64,000 nucleotides of DNA. Source: Paenibacillus_V sp046244365. Lineage in GTDB: Bacteria > Bacillota > Bacilli > Paenibacillales > NBRC-103111. The position numbers and the translations under genes are program-made. Shown here piece after piece: positions 25,712-33,717 of the stretch. Numbering within the stretch: the first letter of the stretch is position 1; every line of letters starts with the position of its first letter. The stretch is from NCBI RefSeq assembly GCF_046244365.1, contig NZ_CP176395.1, positions 1,302,001 to 1,366,000 of the forward strand, given 5' to 3'. A model generated the notes under the pieces. That model saw nothing but the letters and a program-made list of their open reading frames with translations. It ran no database searches and was not told the origin of the DNA.

Positions 25712-26488
25712 ATGTCTACGCAACCGAAACCGTGCGGATCGTTGTTTTCGTATTTTCTGCAGGAGCTTTCGCCGGTAGAAGCGGACGCTTTTGCCGCTCA
25801 TGTACAGGAATGTCCGTCGTGCCGGGAGGAGCTTGCGGAGCTGCGGCAGACGTGGGAGGCTTTGCCTTATGCGATGGAAGAGAAAGAGATGCCGCAGGAA
25901 GCCAGGGAGCGCGTGCTGGAGGCGATTTTGAACGGGGAAGGGCTGAACGAAGCGGGAGACGTACGGAAGGAACAACCGTCCGCAGCTTCGTTACCTGCGT
26001 ATTTGCCTGCCCCTGCCTTCAGAAGAAAAACGTTGGCGTATGCCGCCGCGGCGGCCGTCGTCAGCCTGATGGTCGGCGGGTTGGCCGCATGGGGGTGGAT
26101 GGCGGCTCGCGGCGGCGAAACGAACCAAGCCGACGTTCGGCTGCTGCCGCCCGCGCAAGTCGTGAAGCAGCTTTCGCTCAAGGCGTTCGACAAGTCGATG
26201 CCGCAGGCGAGCGGCACCGGGTGGCTTACCCGGCAAGGGGACCTGGAGCAGCTAGTGCTGCAGCTGAACGGACTCGCTTCGACGACTGGAGAAGAAGCTT
26301 ATCAAGTATGGCTGATCAAGGAGGGCAAGCGTTATAACGGAGGAACGTTCCGGGTGGACGCGCAAGGGCGGGGCGTGCTGACGCTTGAGCTCCGTGAGTC
26401 CGAAACCGCGTTCGAGGCCGTGGGCATTACGCTTGAGCCCGACGCGAACGGCGTTCAGCCGAGAGGGAGAAAGGTGCTCGGCACGTGA
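25712..26488 (+). CDS. Zinc-binding transmembrane anti-sigma factor (RskA type)
   Basis: 258 aa. The N-terminal cytoplasmic domain carries the ZAS zinc motif AAHVQECPSCREEL (H-x3-C-x2-C) that holds an ECF sigma factor. A single membrane segment lies at about 110-130 (AYAAAAAVVSLMVGGLAAWG), and the outer part has the RskA C-terminal fold (EEAYQVWLIKEGKRYNGGTF). It is thus a membrane-bound anti-sigma for the preceding gene, released by proteolysis. ATG 25712 is preferred over an upstream in-frame GTG because that would extend into the sigma gene with no better ribosome site. The genes are almost contiguous and form one unit. Confidence 0.92.
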   Translation: MSTQPKPCGSLFSYFLQELSPVEADAFAAHVQECPSCREELAELRQTWEALPYAMEEKEMPQEARERVLEAILNGEGLNEAGDVRKEQPSAASLPAYLPAPAFRRKTLAYAAAAAVVSLMVGGLAAWGWMAARGGETNQADVRLLPPAQVVKQLSLKAFDKSMPQASGTGWLTRQGDLEQLVLQLNGLASTTGEEAYQVWLIKEGKRYNGGTFRVDAQGRGVLTLELRESETAFEAVGITLEPDANGVQPRGRKVLGT

Positions 26489-26687
26489 TGCGGGAAGCCG
26501 GCGGAAGCGCGGCGTCCCGCCGGCATGGAACGGTTTGGGCGTCGCATCGTTCACGTCTTGTTCACCTTTCCCTCCTCCGGTCCGTGGCTTTTGCATGTAC
26601 TTTTTAGTAAACTGTTCTGGAAGCCGGAGGATCGTTAGGTCTTCAGCAAGCTCGCCGATTTCGCATTATTGGGGGGAAATGGCTCTG

Positions 26688-27104
26688 ATGAGAAAATATT
26701 TTACGGTACAGGAAGCGAACGCGCTGCTGCCGGTTATCCGAACGGAGCTGGAAGCTTTGCAGGAGACGGTTCGGAAGATGGAAGATAAGGTAGCCGAGCT
26801 GAGGCTGCGCAAAATCGTCTCTGCGGCGAACGGGAGCGATGAAGAGGCCGATCCGTTTTTTGAACTGGAATGCGAGATCGAGTTTCTGCAAATCGAAGCG
26901 CGTACGCAAATAAACGGCATTCATTTGAAGGGCGCCGAGCTGAAAGATATCGAAAGCGGACTGGTCGACTTCCCTGCGCTGCTGGAGGGGCGGGAAGTGC
27001 TGCTCTGTTGGCGGCAGGGCGAGGAGCGCATTCTTTATTATCATGGCGTGGAGGACGGATTCAGGGGAAGAAAGCCTCTTGGGCAGGCGGATTGCGGCTG
27101 CTGA
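26688..27104 (+). CDS. DUF2203-family protein
   Basis: 138-aa soluble, largely helical protein starting MRKYFTVQEANALLPVIR, the standard opening of DUF2203 proteins. It has a coiled-coil middle (ETVRKMEDKVAELRLR), a region EARTQINGIHLKGAELKDIE and a C-terminal GLVDFPALLEGREVLLCWRQ. The family is common in bacteria and has no established function. It ends QADCGC. ATG 26688 is preferred over ATG 26679 because the G-run at 26671-26676 is too close to the latter. The copper-related genes around it may be coincidence. Confidence 0.88.
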   Translation: MRKYFTVQEANALLPVIRTELEALQETVRKMEDKVAELRLRKIVSAANGSDEEADPFFELECEIEFLQIEARTQINGIHLKGAELKDIESGLVDFPALLEGREVLLCWRQGEERILYYHGVEDGFRGRKPLGQADCGC

Positions 27105-27157
27105 GCTTCCGCGCGGGAATGCGTGAACTATTGGTAAGGAAGAAGGGATACCTGTTG

Positions 27158-28786
27158 TTGAACTTATGGATGCCGGCGAAACGGACGACAATCTGGAAGC
27201 CGCTGCTGCCGCTGTTGCTTTTGCTTGCGGCGCTGCTTGCCGTTCCGTCGACCGCTTTCGGCCACGCTTCGCTCGTTCAAGCGGTGCCGGAGCCGAACAG
27301 CCAGATGGATACGCCTCCGCGGCAAATCTCGCTTACGTTTAACGAACGAATCGAAGAGAAGCTGTTCTATATGAAAGTTCTCGATGAAATCGGCCGGCCG
27401 GCCACGTCGGAGAAAGCGAAGCTGAATCCGGACAATACCGGATTGACGCTCGATTTGCCGGAGCTTCCGAAGGGAGCGTACCTCGTTACGTACCATGTCA
27501 TTTCCGCTGACGGCCACCCCGTCGACGGAAGTTATGTCATTACGGTAGGCCCGCCGCGCAATACGACGGCATCGATCGGCAACGAGCACCAGCATAGCCT
27601 TTCTTGGAATATGGGCTTTCAGGATTTGCTGAAATATGCTTCCCGGATCGCTTCGTATTTGACCCTGCTGACGCTTGCGGGATGGATCGTTTGGTCGGCG
27701 CTGTTGTCCGGACAAACGGGAGAAACGAGAAACCGGCTCAACTTATGGGCGGTCGGGCTGCAGCGCGCCTATGTGATCTCGCTTCTGGTGCTTATTTACT
27801 CGCATTATGACGAGCTGCTCGGCGAAGGCGGCATTTCGGAGCTGTTCGGCTTGTTTACCGGGACGAGCATCGGCTTGTCATGGATGGCCTCGCTCCTTCT
27901 GGCGCTAGCCGGCTTCGTCCTGCTCCGGCGCCACCGCATCCTGGATATGATATGGGTTGCCGCGCTGCTCGCCGCCAAAAGCGTAAACGGACATGCGATG
28001 GCATTCGATCCGAGGCTCGCGACGGTGCCGCTCGATTGGATTCATTTGGCGGGAGCCGCGCTTTGGGTCGGCGGTATCGTGATGGTCGCCGTGTTTTGGC
28101 GAAACTCGGACGTACGGGAAAGGCTTTTGCCGCGTTTCTCGCGAATGGCGTTTCTGTCCATCATTGTGCTGACCTTGACCGGAGCCGCTTCGACGCTGCT
28201 CTTTCTGCCGAAGCTCGATTATTTGCTGTATACTCAGTGGGGTACGCTGCTGCTGATTAAAGTCGGCCTCGTGCTGCTTGTGCTCATATCGGCAGGCACG
28301 ATCAGACTCATGCTCCGCAAACGGCAAAATACGGGAGCGAGGCTGTGGCTTCGGATCGATTTGACGCTGATGGTTCTGATCGTCATTGTTGTGGGGGTTC
28401 TCACGTACGTGGCGCCGGTGCCTCCCAATCAGCCGTTTGCCTACCATGAGATGGGCACCAAAGTGCATATGACGACGCGCATCACCCCGAACGTGCCCGG
28501 CACGAATACGTTTATCGTCAAAGCATGGCTGCCGGACAAGCTGGGCAAGCCGAAATATGTGCAGCTTAACATGATCTACAACGACGACAAGTCTATCGCG
28601 CCGATCGAGGTGCCGATCGAGCCTTACGACGATAAGGAGCTCGACGCCTTCCTGGACTTCACGCGCTACAGCTTCAAAGCGACTGGGCCTTACATGCCGT
28701 TCGCCGGCAGCTGGACCGTCGAAATCCGCGTGATGGACTCGAACGACGACGAGACTGTCTATAAGCAGCAAATGCGCATATACTGA
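27158..28786 (+). CDS. ycnJ: CopC-CopD fusion copper transport protein (YcnJ-like)
   Basis: Membrane protein of about 542 aa, matching Bacillus YcnJ (541 aa) in length and plan. A signal peptide ends at AFG before a mature N-terminal histidine (HASLVQAVPEP), the copper ligand of CopC. The CopC beta-barrel runs to about 130 with a second site in ISADGHPVDGSYVITV. An eight-helix CopD domain (about 155-425) follows with conserved histidines (SVNGHAMAFDP, DWIHLAGAALWVGG). The C-terminal outer domain (430-542) is YtkA-like. The role is copper binding at the surface and import. TTG 27158 is favoured by AAGGAAGAAGGG just upstream; ATG 27170 is the alternative. Confidence 0.92.
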   Translation: MNLWMPAKRTTIWKPLLPLLLLLAALLAVPSTAFGHASLVQAVPEPNSQMDTPPRQISLTFNERIEEKLFYMKVLDEIGRPATSEKAKLNPDNTGLTLDLPELPKGAYLVTYHVISADGHPVDGSYVITVGPPRNTTASIGNEHQHSLSWNMGFQDLLKYASRIASYLTLLTLAGWIVWSALLSGQTGETRNRLNLWAVGLQRAYVISLLVLIYSHYDELLGEGGISELFGLFTGTSIGLSWMASLLLALAGFVLLRRHRILDMIWVAALLAAKSVNGHAMAFDPRLATVPLDWIHLAGAALWVGGIVMVAVFWRNSDVRERLLPRFSRMAFLSIIVLTLTGAASTLLFLPKLDYLLYTQWGTLLLIKVGLVLLVLISAGTIRLMLRKRQNTGARLWLRIDLTLMVLIVIVVGVLTYVAPVPPNQPFAYHEMGTKVHMTTRITPNVPGTNTFIVKAWLPDKLGKPKYVQLNMIYNDDKSIAPIEVPIEPYDDKELDAFLDFTRYSFKATGPYMPFAGSWTVEIRVMDSNDDETVYKQQMRIY

Positions 28787-28803
28787 CGCACGGAGTACCC
28801 AAG

Positions 28804-28843
28804 CCTCCAAGTCCCACTTCACAAGTGGAGCTTGGAGGTTTTT
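28804..28843 (+). terminator. Rho-independent terminator
   Basis: CCTCCAAG (28804-28811) pairs with CTTGGAGG (28831-28838), with an inner CCACTT/AAGTGG stem, then TTTTT. It follows the CopC-CopD gene. Confidence 0.9.
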
Positions 28844-28965
28844 GCTTGGGAAAAGGCTTTAATGCACGGACACCCTGTCGTTTCCTTTTCTCCGGAATAT
28901 ATTGAAGAGGAGGTAGAATAGCGTTTATTTGCAAGAGAAGGGAATGAAGAGCAATCAACATTCTG

Positions 28966-30048
28966 ATGCTCGTCTATCGTTTGGATATCGGCGGTACCGA
29001 AAACTATATCATCAACTTGGCGCTTGCCTTAAGACCCTTGGGTGTTCGTGTCGGAATCGCGACATCCGGCGGCCCGCAAGTGGGAAGGTGCCGGAGGCAG
29101 GGAATTAAGGTTCATCTGCTCCCAGGCTTGGCTAACGCGAAATCCGCCGCCTCGAAACTGTCCCGTTTGATCGCAGCCAATGGGTACCAAATGGTGCATG
29201 CTAACGATTCGCTTACTTTCCGGCTGGTCGCAGCCTTATACCGCCGCCGCCCAATGCCCGTTGTCTTGACGGTGCATGGCCGTTATCACAGCCTTTCGTC
29301 TTTACGGGAGGCGGCGAGGATCGCACGCCGGATCATTACCGTTACGCCGAACCTGTCGGACTGGCTGCGAACGCTGCGAATTCCCGTTCATAAATTCGTC
29401 CATATCCCGATCGGCATCCGCACCGATCTTTTCCGACCGCTCGATCAAACGGCATGCAGAAGAAAGCTCGGTCTTCCGCTATCGGGGAGCATGCTGGCTT
29501 ATGCAAGCAGATTGGCCGCGGACAAATATCCGATTGCTCGAAAGGTCATTCAGGCAAGCGAACGAATCGCCCGAATATCGCCGAAGTTTACCGCAGTGTT
29601 AGCCGGACCGGGCGTCTATCGCAAACGGCTGTCCCGACTTGCGGCTCAAACCAATCGGCGTATCGGAAGAAGGGCCGTGCTTGTGCGTCCTCCGATCATG
29701 GACGTTTGGCATCTTTACGGAGCGGCTAACGCAGTCGTCGGCACGGGAACGGTTGCGAACGAAGCGATGGCCTGCGGGAAACCGCTTATTGCGGCCGGAA
29801 CCCAAAGCTATTTCGGCATCATCGGGAAATCGAATCTTGCGTCGGCGCTGCGCAATCAATTCGGCGATCACGGCGGCAGACGGCCGCTGACGGTCGGAAG
29901 CTTGGTTAAAGACATCGAGCTCGTACTTAACGCCCCCGCTTGGAGTGCATCGCTTGGGAGAATGGGACGCGCCGTTACGGTCCGCCGGTATTCCGTCGGC
30001 AAAGTGGCCTTGCGGATTCGCGAGGTTTATCGGAGCTGCGGCAGGTAG
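28966..30048 (+). CDS. Family-4-type glycosyltransferase, start codon in doubt
   Basis: A glycosyltransferase of 360 aa or slightly more with GT-B fold. The N-terminal domain opens LMLVYRLDIGGTENYIINLA, a typical GT4 start that aligns the GGTE loop. The C-terminal nucleotide-sugar domain carries GTGTVANEAMACGKPLIAAG, in the position of the E-x7-E region. The protein is unusually rich in Arg. ATG 28966 begins after the expected first residues (INILM). Upstream in frame there is only ATC, ATT and CTG before a stop at 28945. ATG 28944, which has the ribosome site AAGGGA, is one base out of frame. So either a rare start codon is used or a frameshift has damaged the gene. The donor and acceptor are unknown. 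Confidence 0.8.
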   Translation: MLVYRLDIGGTENYIINLALALRPLGVRVGIATSGGPQVGRCRRQGIKVHLLPGLANAKSAASKLSRLIAANGYQMVHANDSLTFRLVAALYRRRPMPVVLTVHGRYHSLSSLREAARIARRIITVTPNLSDWLRTLRIPVHKFVHIPIGIRTDLFRPLDQTACRRKLGLPLSGSMLAYASRLAADKYPIARKVIQASERIARISPKFTAVLAGPGVYRKRLSRLAAQTNRRIGRRAVLVRPPIMDVWHLYGAANAVVGTGTVANEAMACGKPLIAAGTQSYFGIIGKSNLASALRNQFGDHGGRRPLTVGSLVKDIELVLNAPAWSASLGRMGRAVTVRRYSVGKVALRIREVYRSCGR

Positions 30049-30148
30049 AGGGGACGCCGCAGCTTTTTATTAATCGTCCGAATTGTGGTAGACTGCTACA
30101 GGGAGTGCGAGACTCTCCATTGCAGCAGGACGGACAGGAGGACGAACC

Positions 30149-30349
30149 ATGAACGGGCAAATCCGTAACCATATCGTGCCGGGCATCGAAGTGAACATCG
30201 TGCTCAAGCAGGACCAGCGCACCGGCAAGCTGACCAGGGGTATCGTCAAGGAGCTGCTGACTAAATCGCCGACCCATCCCCACGGCATCAAGGTAAAGCT
30301 GACCGACGGCCAGGTCGGCAGGGTAAAGGAAATTATTCAGGGCAAGTAA
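30149..30349 (+). CDS. ywbE: YwbE-family protein
   Basis: 66-aa basic protein MNGQIRNHIVPGIEVNIVLK with KQDQRTGKLTRGIVKELLT and GIKVKLTDGQVGRVKEI, the full-length pattern of the YwbE family (DUF2196), a small KOW/SH3-like beta-barrel. The function is not established; the fold suggests nucleic acid binding. ATG 30149 follows CAGGAGG. It is a single gene with a terminator shared with the convergent aldo/keto reductase. Confidence 0.92.
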   Translation: MNGQIRNHIVPGIEVNIVLKQDQRTGKLTRGIVKELLTKSPTHPHGIKVKLTDGQVGRVKEIIQGK

Positions 30350-30369
30350 ACGATCTTATCGGCAGCATG

Positions 30370-30408
30370 AAAACCCGCATGGCCTCTTCCGAGGCGCATG
30401 CGGGTTTT
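30370..30408. terminator. Bidirectional terminator
   Basis: AAAACCCGCATG (30370-30381) and CATGCGGGTTTT (30397-30408) are perfect 12-base arms with an inner GCCTC/GAGGC stem. A-run and T-run flanks serve both ywbE and the convergent reductase gene. Confidence 0.9.
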
Positions 30409-30428
30409 CGGTTTCGGCAGGTTGCCGC

Positions 30429-31358
30429 TTAGGCTTGTTGGCCTTGCCAGGCTTGGGGGTGGGTTTCTGCAACGTAGTCGACAGCGGCGGCGTTCGCCTC
30501 GACCTGGGCCTCGTCCTTGCAGCCCGGGATAACGCAGGTAACGGCATCGTGCTTCAGCACCCAAGCGAGAGCCCATTTGGCCATGTCCATGCCTTCCGGC
30601 ACTTCATGCAGCCGGATTTCTTCGACCTGCCGCAGTTTCTCTGCGGTTTTGGCCGCGTCGTGGCTGCGCCTTACGTCATTTTCGGCAAACACTGCGCCCG
30701 GCTTGTATTTGCCGCTCAAATAGCCGCTGGCCAGCGGCACGCGGGCCAGAACCCCGAGGTCCTGTTCCCGGCAGGAAGGGAACACGCGGACTTCCGGCTG
30801 GCGGTCCAACCGGTTGTAGACGACCTGAATCGCCTTTGCGTTCACGCGGCTTGCCGCGGAGGTTTGATGGAGATTGTCGTTGCTGCCGATCGATATACCG
30901 AGGTGACGGATTTTACCGGCCTGCACCTGCTTATCGAGCAGCGTCCACAAATCGTCGTTGTCGAATGCCTCATCCGTGCCGGAATGGAATTGATATAAGT
31001 CGATATAATCCGTTTGGAGCGCTTGCAGCGACCGCTCAAGCTGCTCTTGCACATCGGCCGGCGTCCACAGCTGCGAACGGTCCAAATGGCCGTGGAACCG
31101 GTGGCCGAACTTCGTCGCGACGACCCAGTCCTCGCGTTTGCGGCCTTTCAAGTAGCCGCCGATCAGCGATTCCGACAGATGATCGCCATAGCATTCCGCC
31201 GTATCGATGAGATTGACACCGACGTCCTTCGCTTTATCCAATATGCCGTCGACCTCTTGCTGGGAGTAAGATTTCCCCCACTCGCCGCCAAACTGCCAAG
31301 TGCCGATGCCGATGACCGAAACCTTCAAATCCGTTGCGCCGAGTCTGCGGAACTTCAT
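30429..31358 (-). CDS. Aldo/keto reductase
   Basis: 309-aa NADPH-dependent oxidoreductase with the AKR TIM barrel. It opens MKFRRLGATDLKVSVIGIGT and keeps the catalytic set: Asp and Tyr in LIDTAECYG, Lys in VVATKFG and His in YQFHSGTD. The C-terminal NADP-binding stretch includes HDAVTCVIPGCKDEAQVEAN. It resembles YhdN/IolS-type general aldehyde reductases. ATG 31358 is preceded by GAAGGAGTG, which excludes longer in-frame starts. It is a single gene divergent from the HAD phosphatase gene, with about 215 bases between. Confidence 0.93.
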   Translation of the reverse strand: MKFRRLGATDLKVSVIGIGTWQFGGEWGKSYSQQEVDGILDKAKDVGVNLIDTAECYGDHLSESLIGGYLKGRKREDWVVATKFGHRFHGHLDRSQLWTPADVQEQLERSLQALQTDYIDLYQFHSGTDEAFDNDDLWTLLDKQVQAGKIRHLGISIGSNDNLHQTSAASRVNAKAIQVVYNRLDRQPEVRVFPSCREQDLGVLARVPLASGYLSGKYKPGAVFAENDVRRSHDAAKTAEKLRQVEEIRLHEVPEGMDMAKWALAWVLKHDAVTCVIPGCKDEAQVEANAAAVDYVAETHPQAWQGQQA

Positions 31359-31573
31359 AGGATCACTCCTTCGAAAATGGGTTGAAATATCGCCGTCGCT
31401 GTTGGAGCGGGCGGCAATAGGCTCCTCTTGACTATAGGTTTTCCTCGCTGCAAGCGCAAGTCGGCCGCATACAAAATTGTAGCATGGCGCCATGTTTTGC
31501 TTTATGCTAGAAGTTACCAGTCATCAAAATTAGCGGCGGCTTGGAAGCCGGGGGGAGCGGGGAGGCGAGAGCC

Positions 31574-32266
31574 ATGTATAAAGCGATTATATTCGATATG
31601 GACAATACACTTGTAAACTATGAGGTTTGCGAGCTTCAATCCATGCGGCTGACCTGCGAAAGGAATCGGCTTTTTGATGAGCGTTCCTTTGAATGGGAGC
31701 GGTTCTGGCCCAGCTATTTAACCAGCAACGCCGTTCATTGGGAAAGCTTCGTCACCGGCGGCGGGGTGAAGACGATCGGCGAGGTGCTCGCCAATTCGTT
31801 CCGAGATACGCTTGGCGGCGAGCTGGCGAATCCGGATGAGCTGGCGCGGACATACTGGGAGCATTTTTGCCAGATGTGCGTGTTCGAGGAAGGGGCCGAC
31901 CGGCTGCTCGAGGATATAGCAGGCATCTACAAGCTGGGCATCATTACGAACGGAATCAGCGAGTCTCAGCGGGCGCGCCTTAAGGCGGGGAATATATACG
32001 ATCGCTTCGATTCGATCGTCATTTCGGACGAGGTCGGCTTCCGCAAGCCGAGCAAAGCGATTTTCGACATCGCTTTGAGGCAGCTGCAGGCTGACAGCCA
32101 TGAAGTGCTGTTCGTCGGCGATTCGCTGAGGGACGATTACGCCGGAGCCGTGAACGCCGGTATCGATTTTTGTTATTACAACCGGAACGGAACGGATGTG
32201 CCCGGCGGCATGCGTCCGAAGTTCGTTCTCGACAGCATGAGCGAGTTCAAGCGGATTTTCGGGTAA
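31574..32266 (+). CDS. HAD-family hydrolase (YjjG/YfnB-like)
   Basis: 230-aa haloacid dehalogenase-type phosphatase. Motif I FDMDNTLVNYE has the nucleophile and acid Asp10/Asp12 pair, motif II is IITNGIS, motif III uses the lysine in EVGFRKPSKAIF, and motif IV is LFVGDSLRDDYAGA. An alpha-helical cap of the C1 type lies between motifs I and II, as in the non-canonical pyrimidine nucleotidases YjjG/YfnB. The substrate is not certain. ATG 31574 follows GGGAGGCGAG. Upstream and downstream intergenic spaces show it is monocistronic. Confidence 0.9.
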   Translation: MYKAIIFDMDNTLVNYEVCELQSMRLTCERNRLFDERSFEWERFWPSYLTSNAVHWESFVTGGGVKTIGEVLANSFRDTLGGELANPDELARTYWEHFCQMCVFEEGADRLLEDIAGIYKLGIITNGISESQRARLKAGNIYDRFDSIVISDEVGFRKPSKAIFDIALRQLQADSHEVLFVGDSLRDDYAGAVNAGIDFCYYNRNGTDVPGGMRPKFVLDSMSEFKRIFG

Positions 32267-32363
32267 TCCTAGTTCGGCAAGTCGTATGCTTCAAGGCCCG
32301 CGGTATTCGCAGGGCTTTTTTTGACGATTCAGAAAGTATATCTCCGCTGATTGTTCATCGTCT

Positions 32364-32413
32364 CGGTAAACGCAAGGCACCAAAAGGACGCCGGTAGGCG
32401 TTTATCCTTGTCC
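32364..32413. repeat. 50-base hairpin repeat, copy 2
   Basis: Begins CGGTAAACGC and ends GGCGTTTATCCTTGT. It matches 19436-19485 at both ends and in the central AAGGACG; here the arms pair better (GGTAAACGC with GCGTTTATCC, one bulge). Confidence 0.6.
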
Positions 32414-32500
32414 TTGTAAGCAAGGTTAGCCCCTTTGTAAGGCCAAAGCCTCTTGGGTGGCATGCCAATGACTGCTTTAGAGTCGGGCGGGGATGTTTGG

Positions 32501-32574
32501 GATAGCGGATTTTCGAGTGCTTATTGCTAGGGGGAGCGGCTTCGTTCGGGCGATAGAGGATTTCGAGCGGTTAC
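32501..32574. repeat. Two further ATAACG-type repeats
   Basis: GATAGCGGATTTTCGAG... (32501-32527) and GATAGAGGATTTCGAGCGG (32552-32570) are inverse-orientation copies of the unit found four times at 19131-19312. Confidence 0.5.
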
Positions 32575-32639
32575 ATAAATATACAAAAAAATCCGTACAG
32601 GGGCCAAAAAAATCCGTCTGTGAGCAGCGCCATCTTCAT

Positions 32640-32658
32640 GATAATGATAATCTTTATC
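32640..32658 (+). promoter_or_regulatory. Fur box
   Basis: GATAATGATAATCTTTATC differs at one position from the 19-base Fur consensus GATAATGATAATCATTATC. It lies 28 bases before the importer start, so iron-replete Fur should repress the operon. Confidence 0.92.
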
Positions 32659-32685
32659 AATGATTATGTTTTGGAGGCGTTGATC

Positions 32686-33717
32686 TTGATAACGGAAACT
32701 CAGAAGCAACCCGAAATCCGGACGCGTCCGGTTGCGGCTACGGTTATTTTAGTCGGGGGGCTTTTCGCGCTCGTCGCCGGTCTCGTTCTATCCGTTTCGT
32801 TTGGTGCCGCGGATATCAAGTTTCAAACGGTGTGGCAAGCCGTGTTTCAATTCGATCCAAGCCTTACCCAGCACCAGATCATCCAGGAGCTGCGGCTGCC
32901 TCGCGCGATGGCCGGGGCGATTGTCGGCGCGGCTTTTGCGGTAGCGGGGGCGATCATGCAAGGCATGACACGGAATCCGTTGGCCGATCCGGGCTTGCTT
33001 GGCATTAATGCGGGAGCGGGCTTCGTACTTGCGTTCTGCTTTGCATTTATGCCCGGTCTGCCGTTTCATACGCTTATTTTGTTTTCGTTCGTCGGTGCGG
33101 CGGTCGGTACGGGCCTCGTATACGGAATCAGCTCGCTTGCCAAAGGTGGCTTGACGCCCGTACGGCTGGCGCTGGCAGGCGCCGCAGTGGCGGCCTTGCT
33201 GGTCGCGCTGAGCGAAGGCATCGCCATTTATTTTAAAATCGGCCAGGACCTTGCGTTCTGGTATGCGGGCGGTGTCGCCGGGACGAAATGGCTGCAGATC
33301 AAAGTTTTGCTGCCCTGGGTGCTCGCCGGAATCGCCGGGGCGATCGCGATTTCCCGTTCCATCACTATATTGAGCCTCGGTGAGGACATCGCGGTCGGCC
33401 TCGGACAGCGGACAGGGCTGATCAAGCTGTTCGGCGTGCTGCTGGTGCTCGTACTGGCTGGGGCCGGCGTGGCTACGGTCGGTTCGGTCGGCTTTATCGG
33501 ATTGATTATTCCGCATATGGCGCGATATTTGGTCGGGGTCGATTACCGCTGGATCATTCCTTGCTCGGCCGTTCTCGGGAGCTTATTCGTCGTATTGGCG
33601 GATCTCGGCGCGAGAATGATCAATCCGCCTTACGAAACCCCGATCGGCACGATCATCGCTCTTATTGGAGTTCCGTTCTTCCTTTACTTGGCGCGTAAAG
33701 AAAGGAGGGAGCTGTAA
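32686..33717 (+). CDS. Iron-siderophore ABC transporter permease (FecCD family)
   Basis: 343-aa permease of the FecCD type with about ten membrane segments. It contains LRLPRAMAGAIVGAAFAVAG, GMTRNPLADPGLLGINAGAG and the C-terminal VGSVGFIGLIIPHMARYLVG, all standard family motifs. TTG 32686 is the preferred start: GGAGG lies eight bases upstream, and any longer frame would run through the Fur box. It pairs with the following permease to form the heterodimeric channel. Translation is coupled, as the stop and next start share one base. Confidence 0.93.
   Translation: MITETQKQPEIRTRPVAATVILVGGLFALVAGLVLSVSFGAADIKFQTVWQAVFQFDPSLTQHQIIQELRLPRAMAGAIVGAAFAVAGAIMQGMTRNPLADPGLLGINAGAGFVLAFCFAFMPGLPFHTLILFSFVGAAVGTGLVYGISSLAKGGLTPVRLALAGAAVAALLVALSEGIAIYFKIGQDLAFWYAGGVAGTKWLQIKVLLPWVLAGIAGAIAISRSITILSLGEDIAVGLGQRTGLIKLFGVLLVLVLAGAGVATVGSVGFIGLIIPHMARYLVGVDYRWIIPCSAVLGSLFVVLADLGARMINPPYETPIGTIIALIGVPFFLYLARKERREL

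Larger units (their letters stand above)
32267..32619. other. Intergenic region carrying two repeat families
   Basis: No gene. It holds a weak CGCAGGGCTTTTTTT end signal (about 32310-32323), copy 2 of the 50-base hairpin repeat and two copies of the ATAACG-type repeat. It leads into the Fur-controlled importer promoter. Confidence 0.6.

Noticed and set aside
32620..32685. Longer permease start at ATG 32620
   Set aside because: It would place the Fur box inside the coding sequence. TTG 32686 has GGAGG eight bases upstream.
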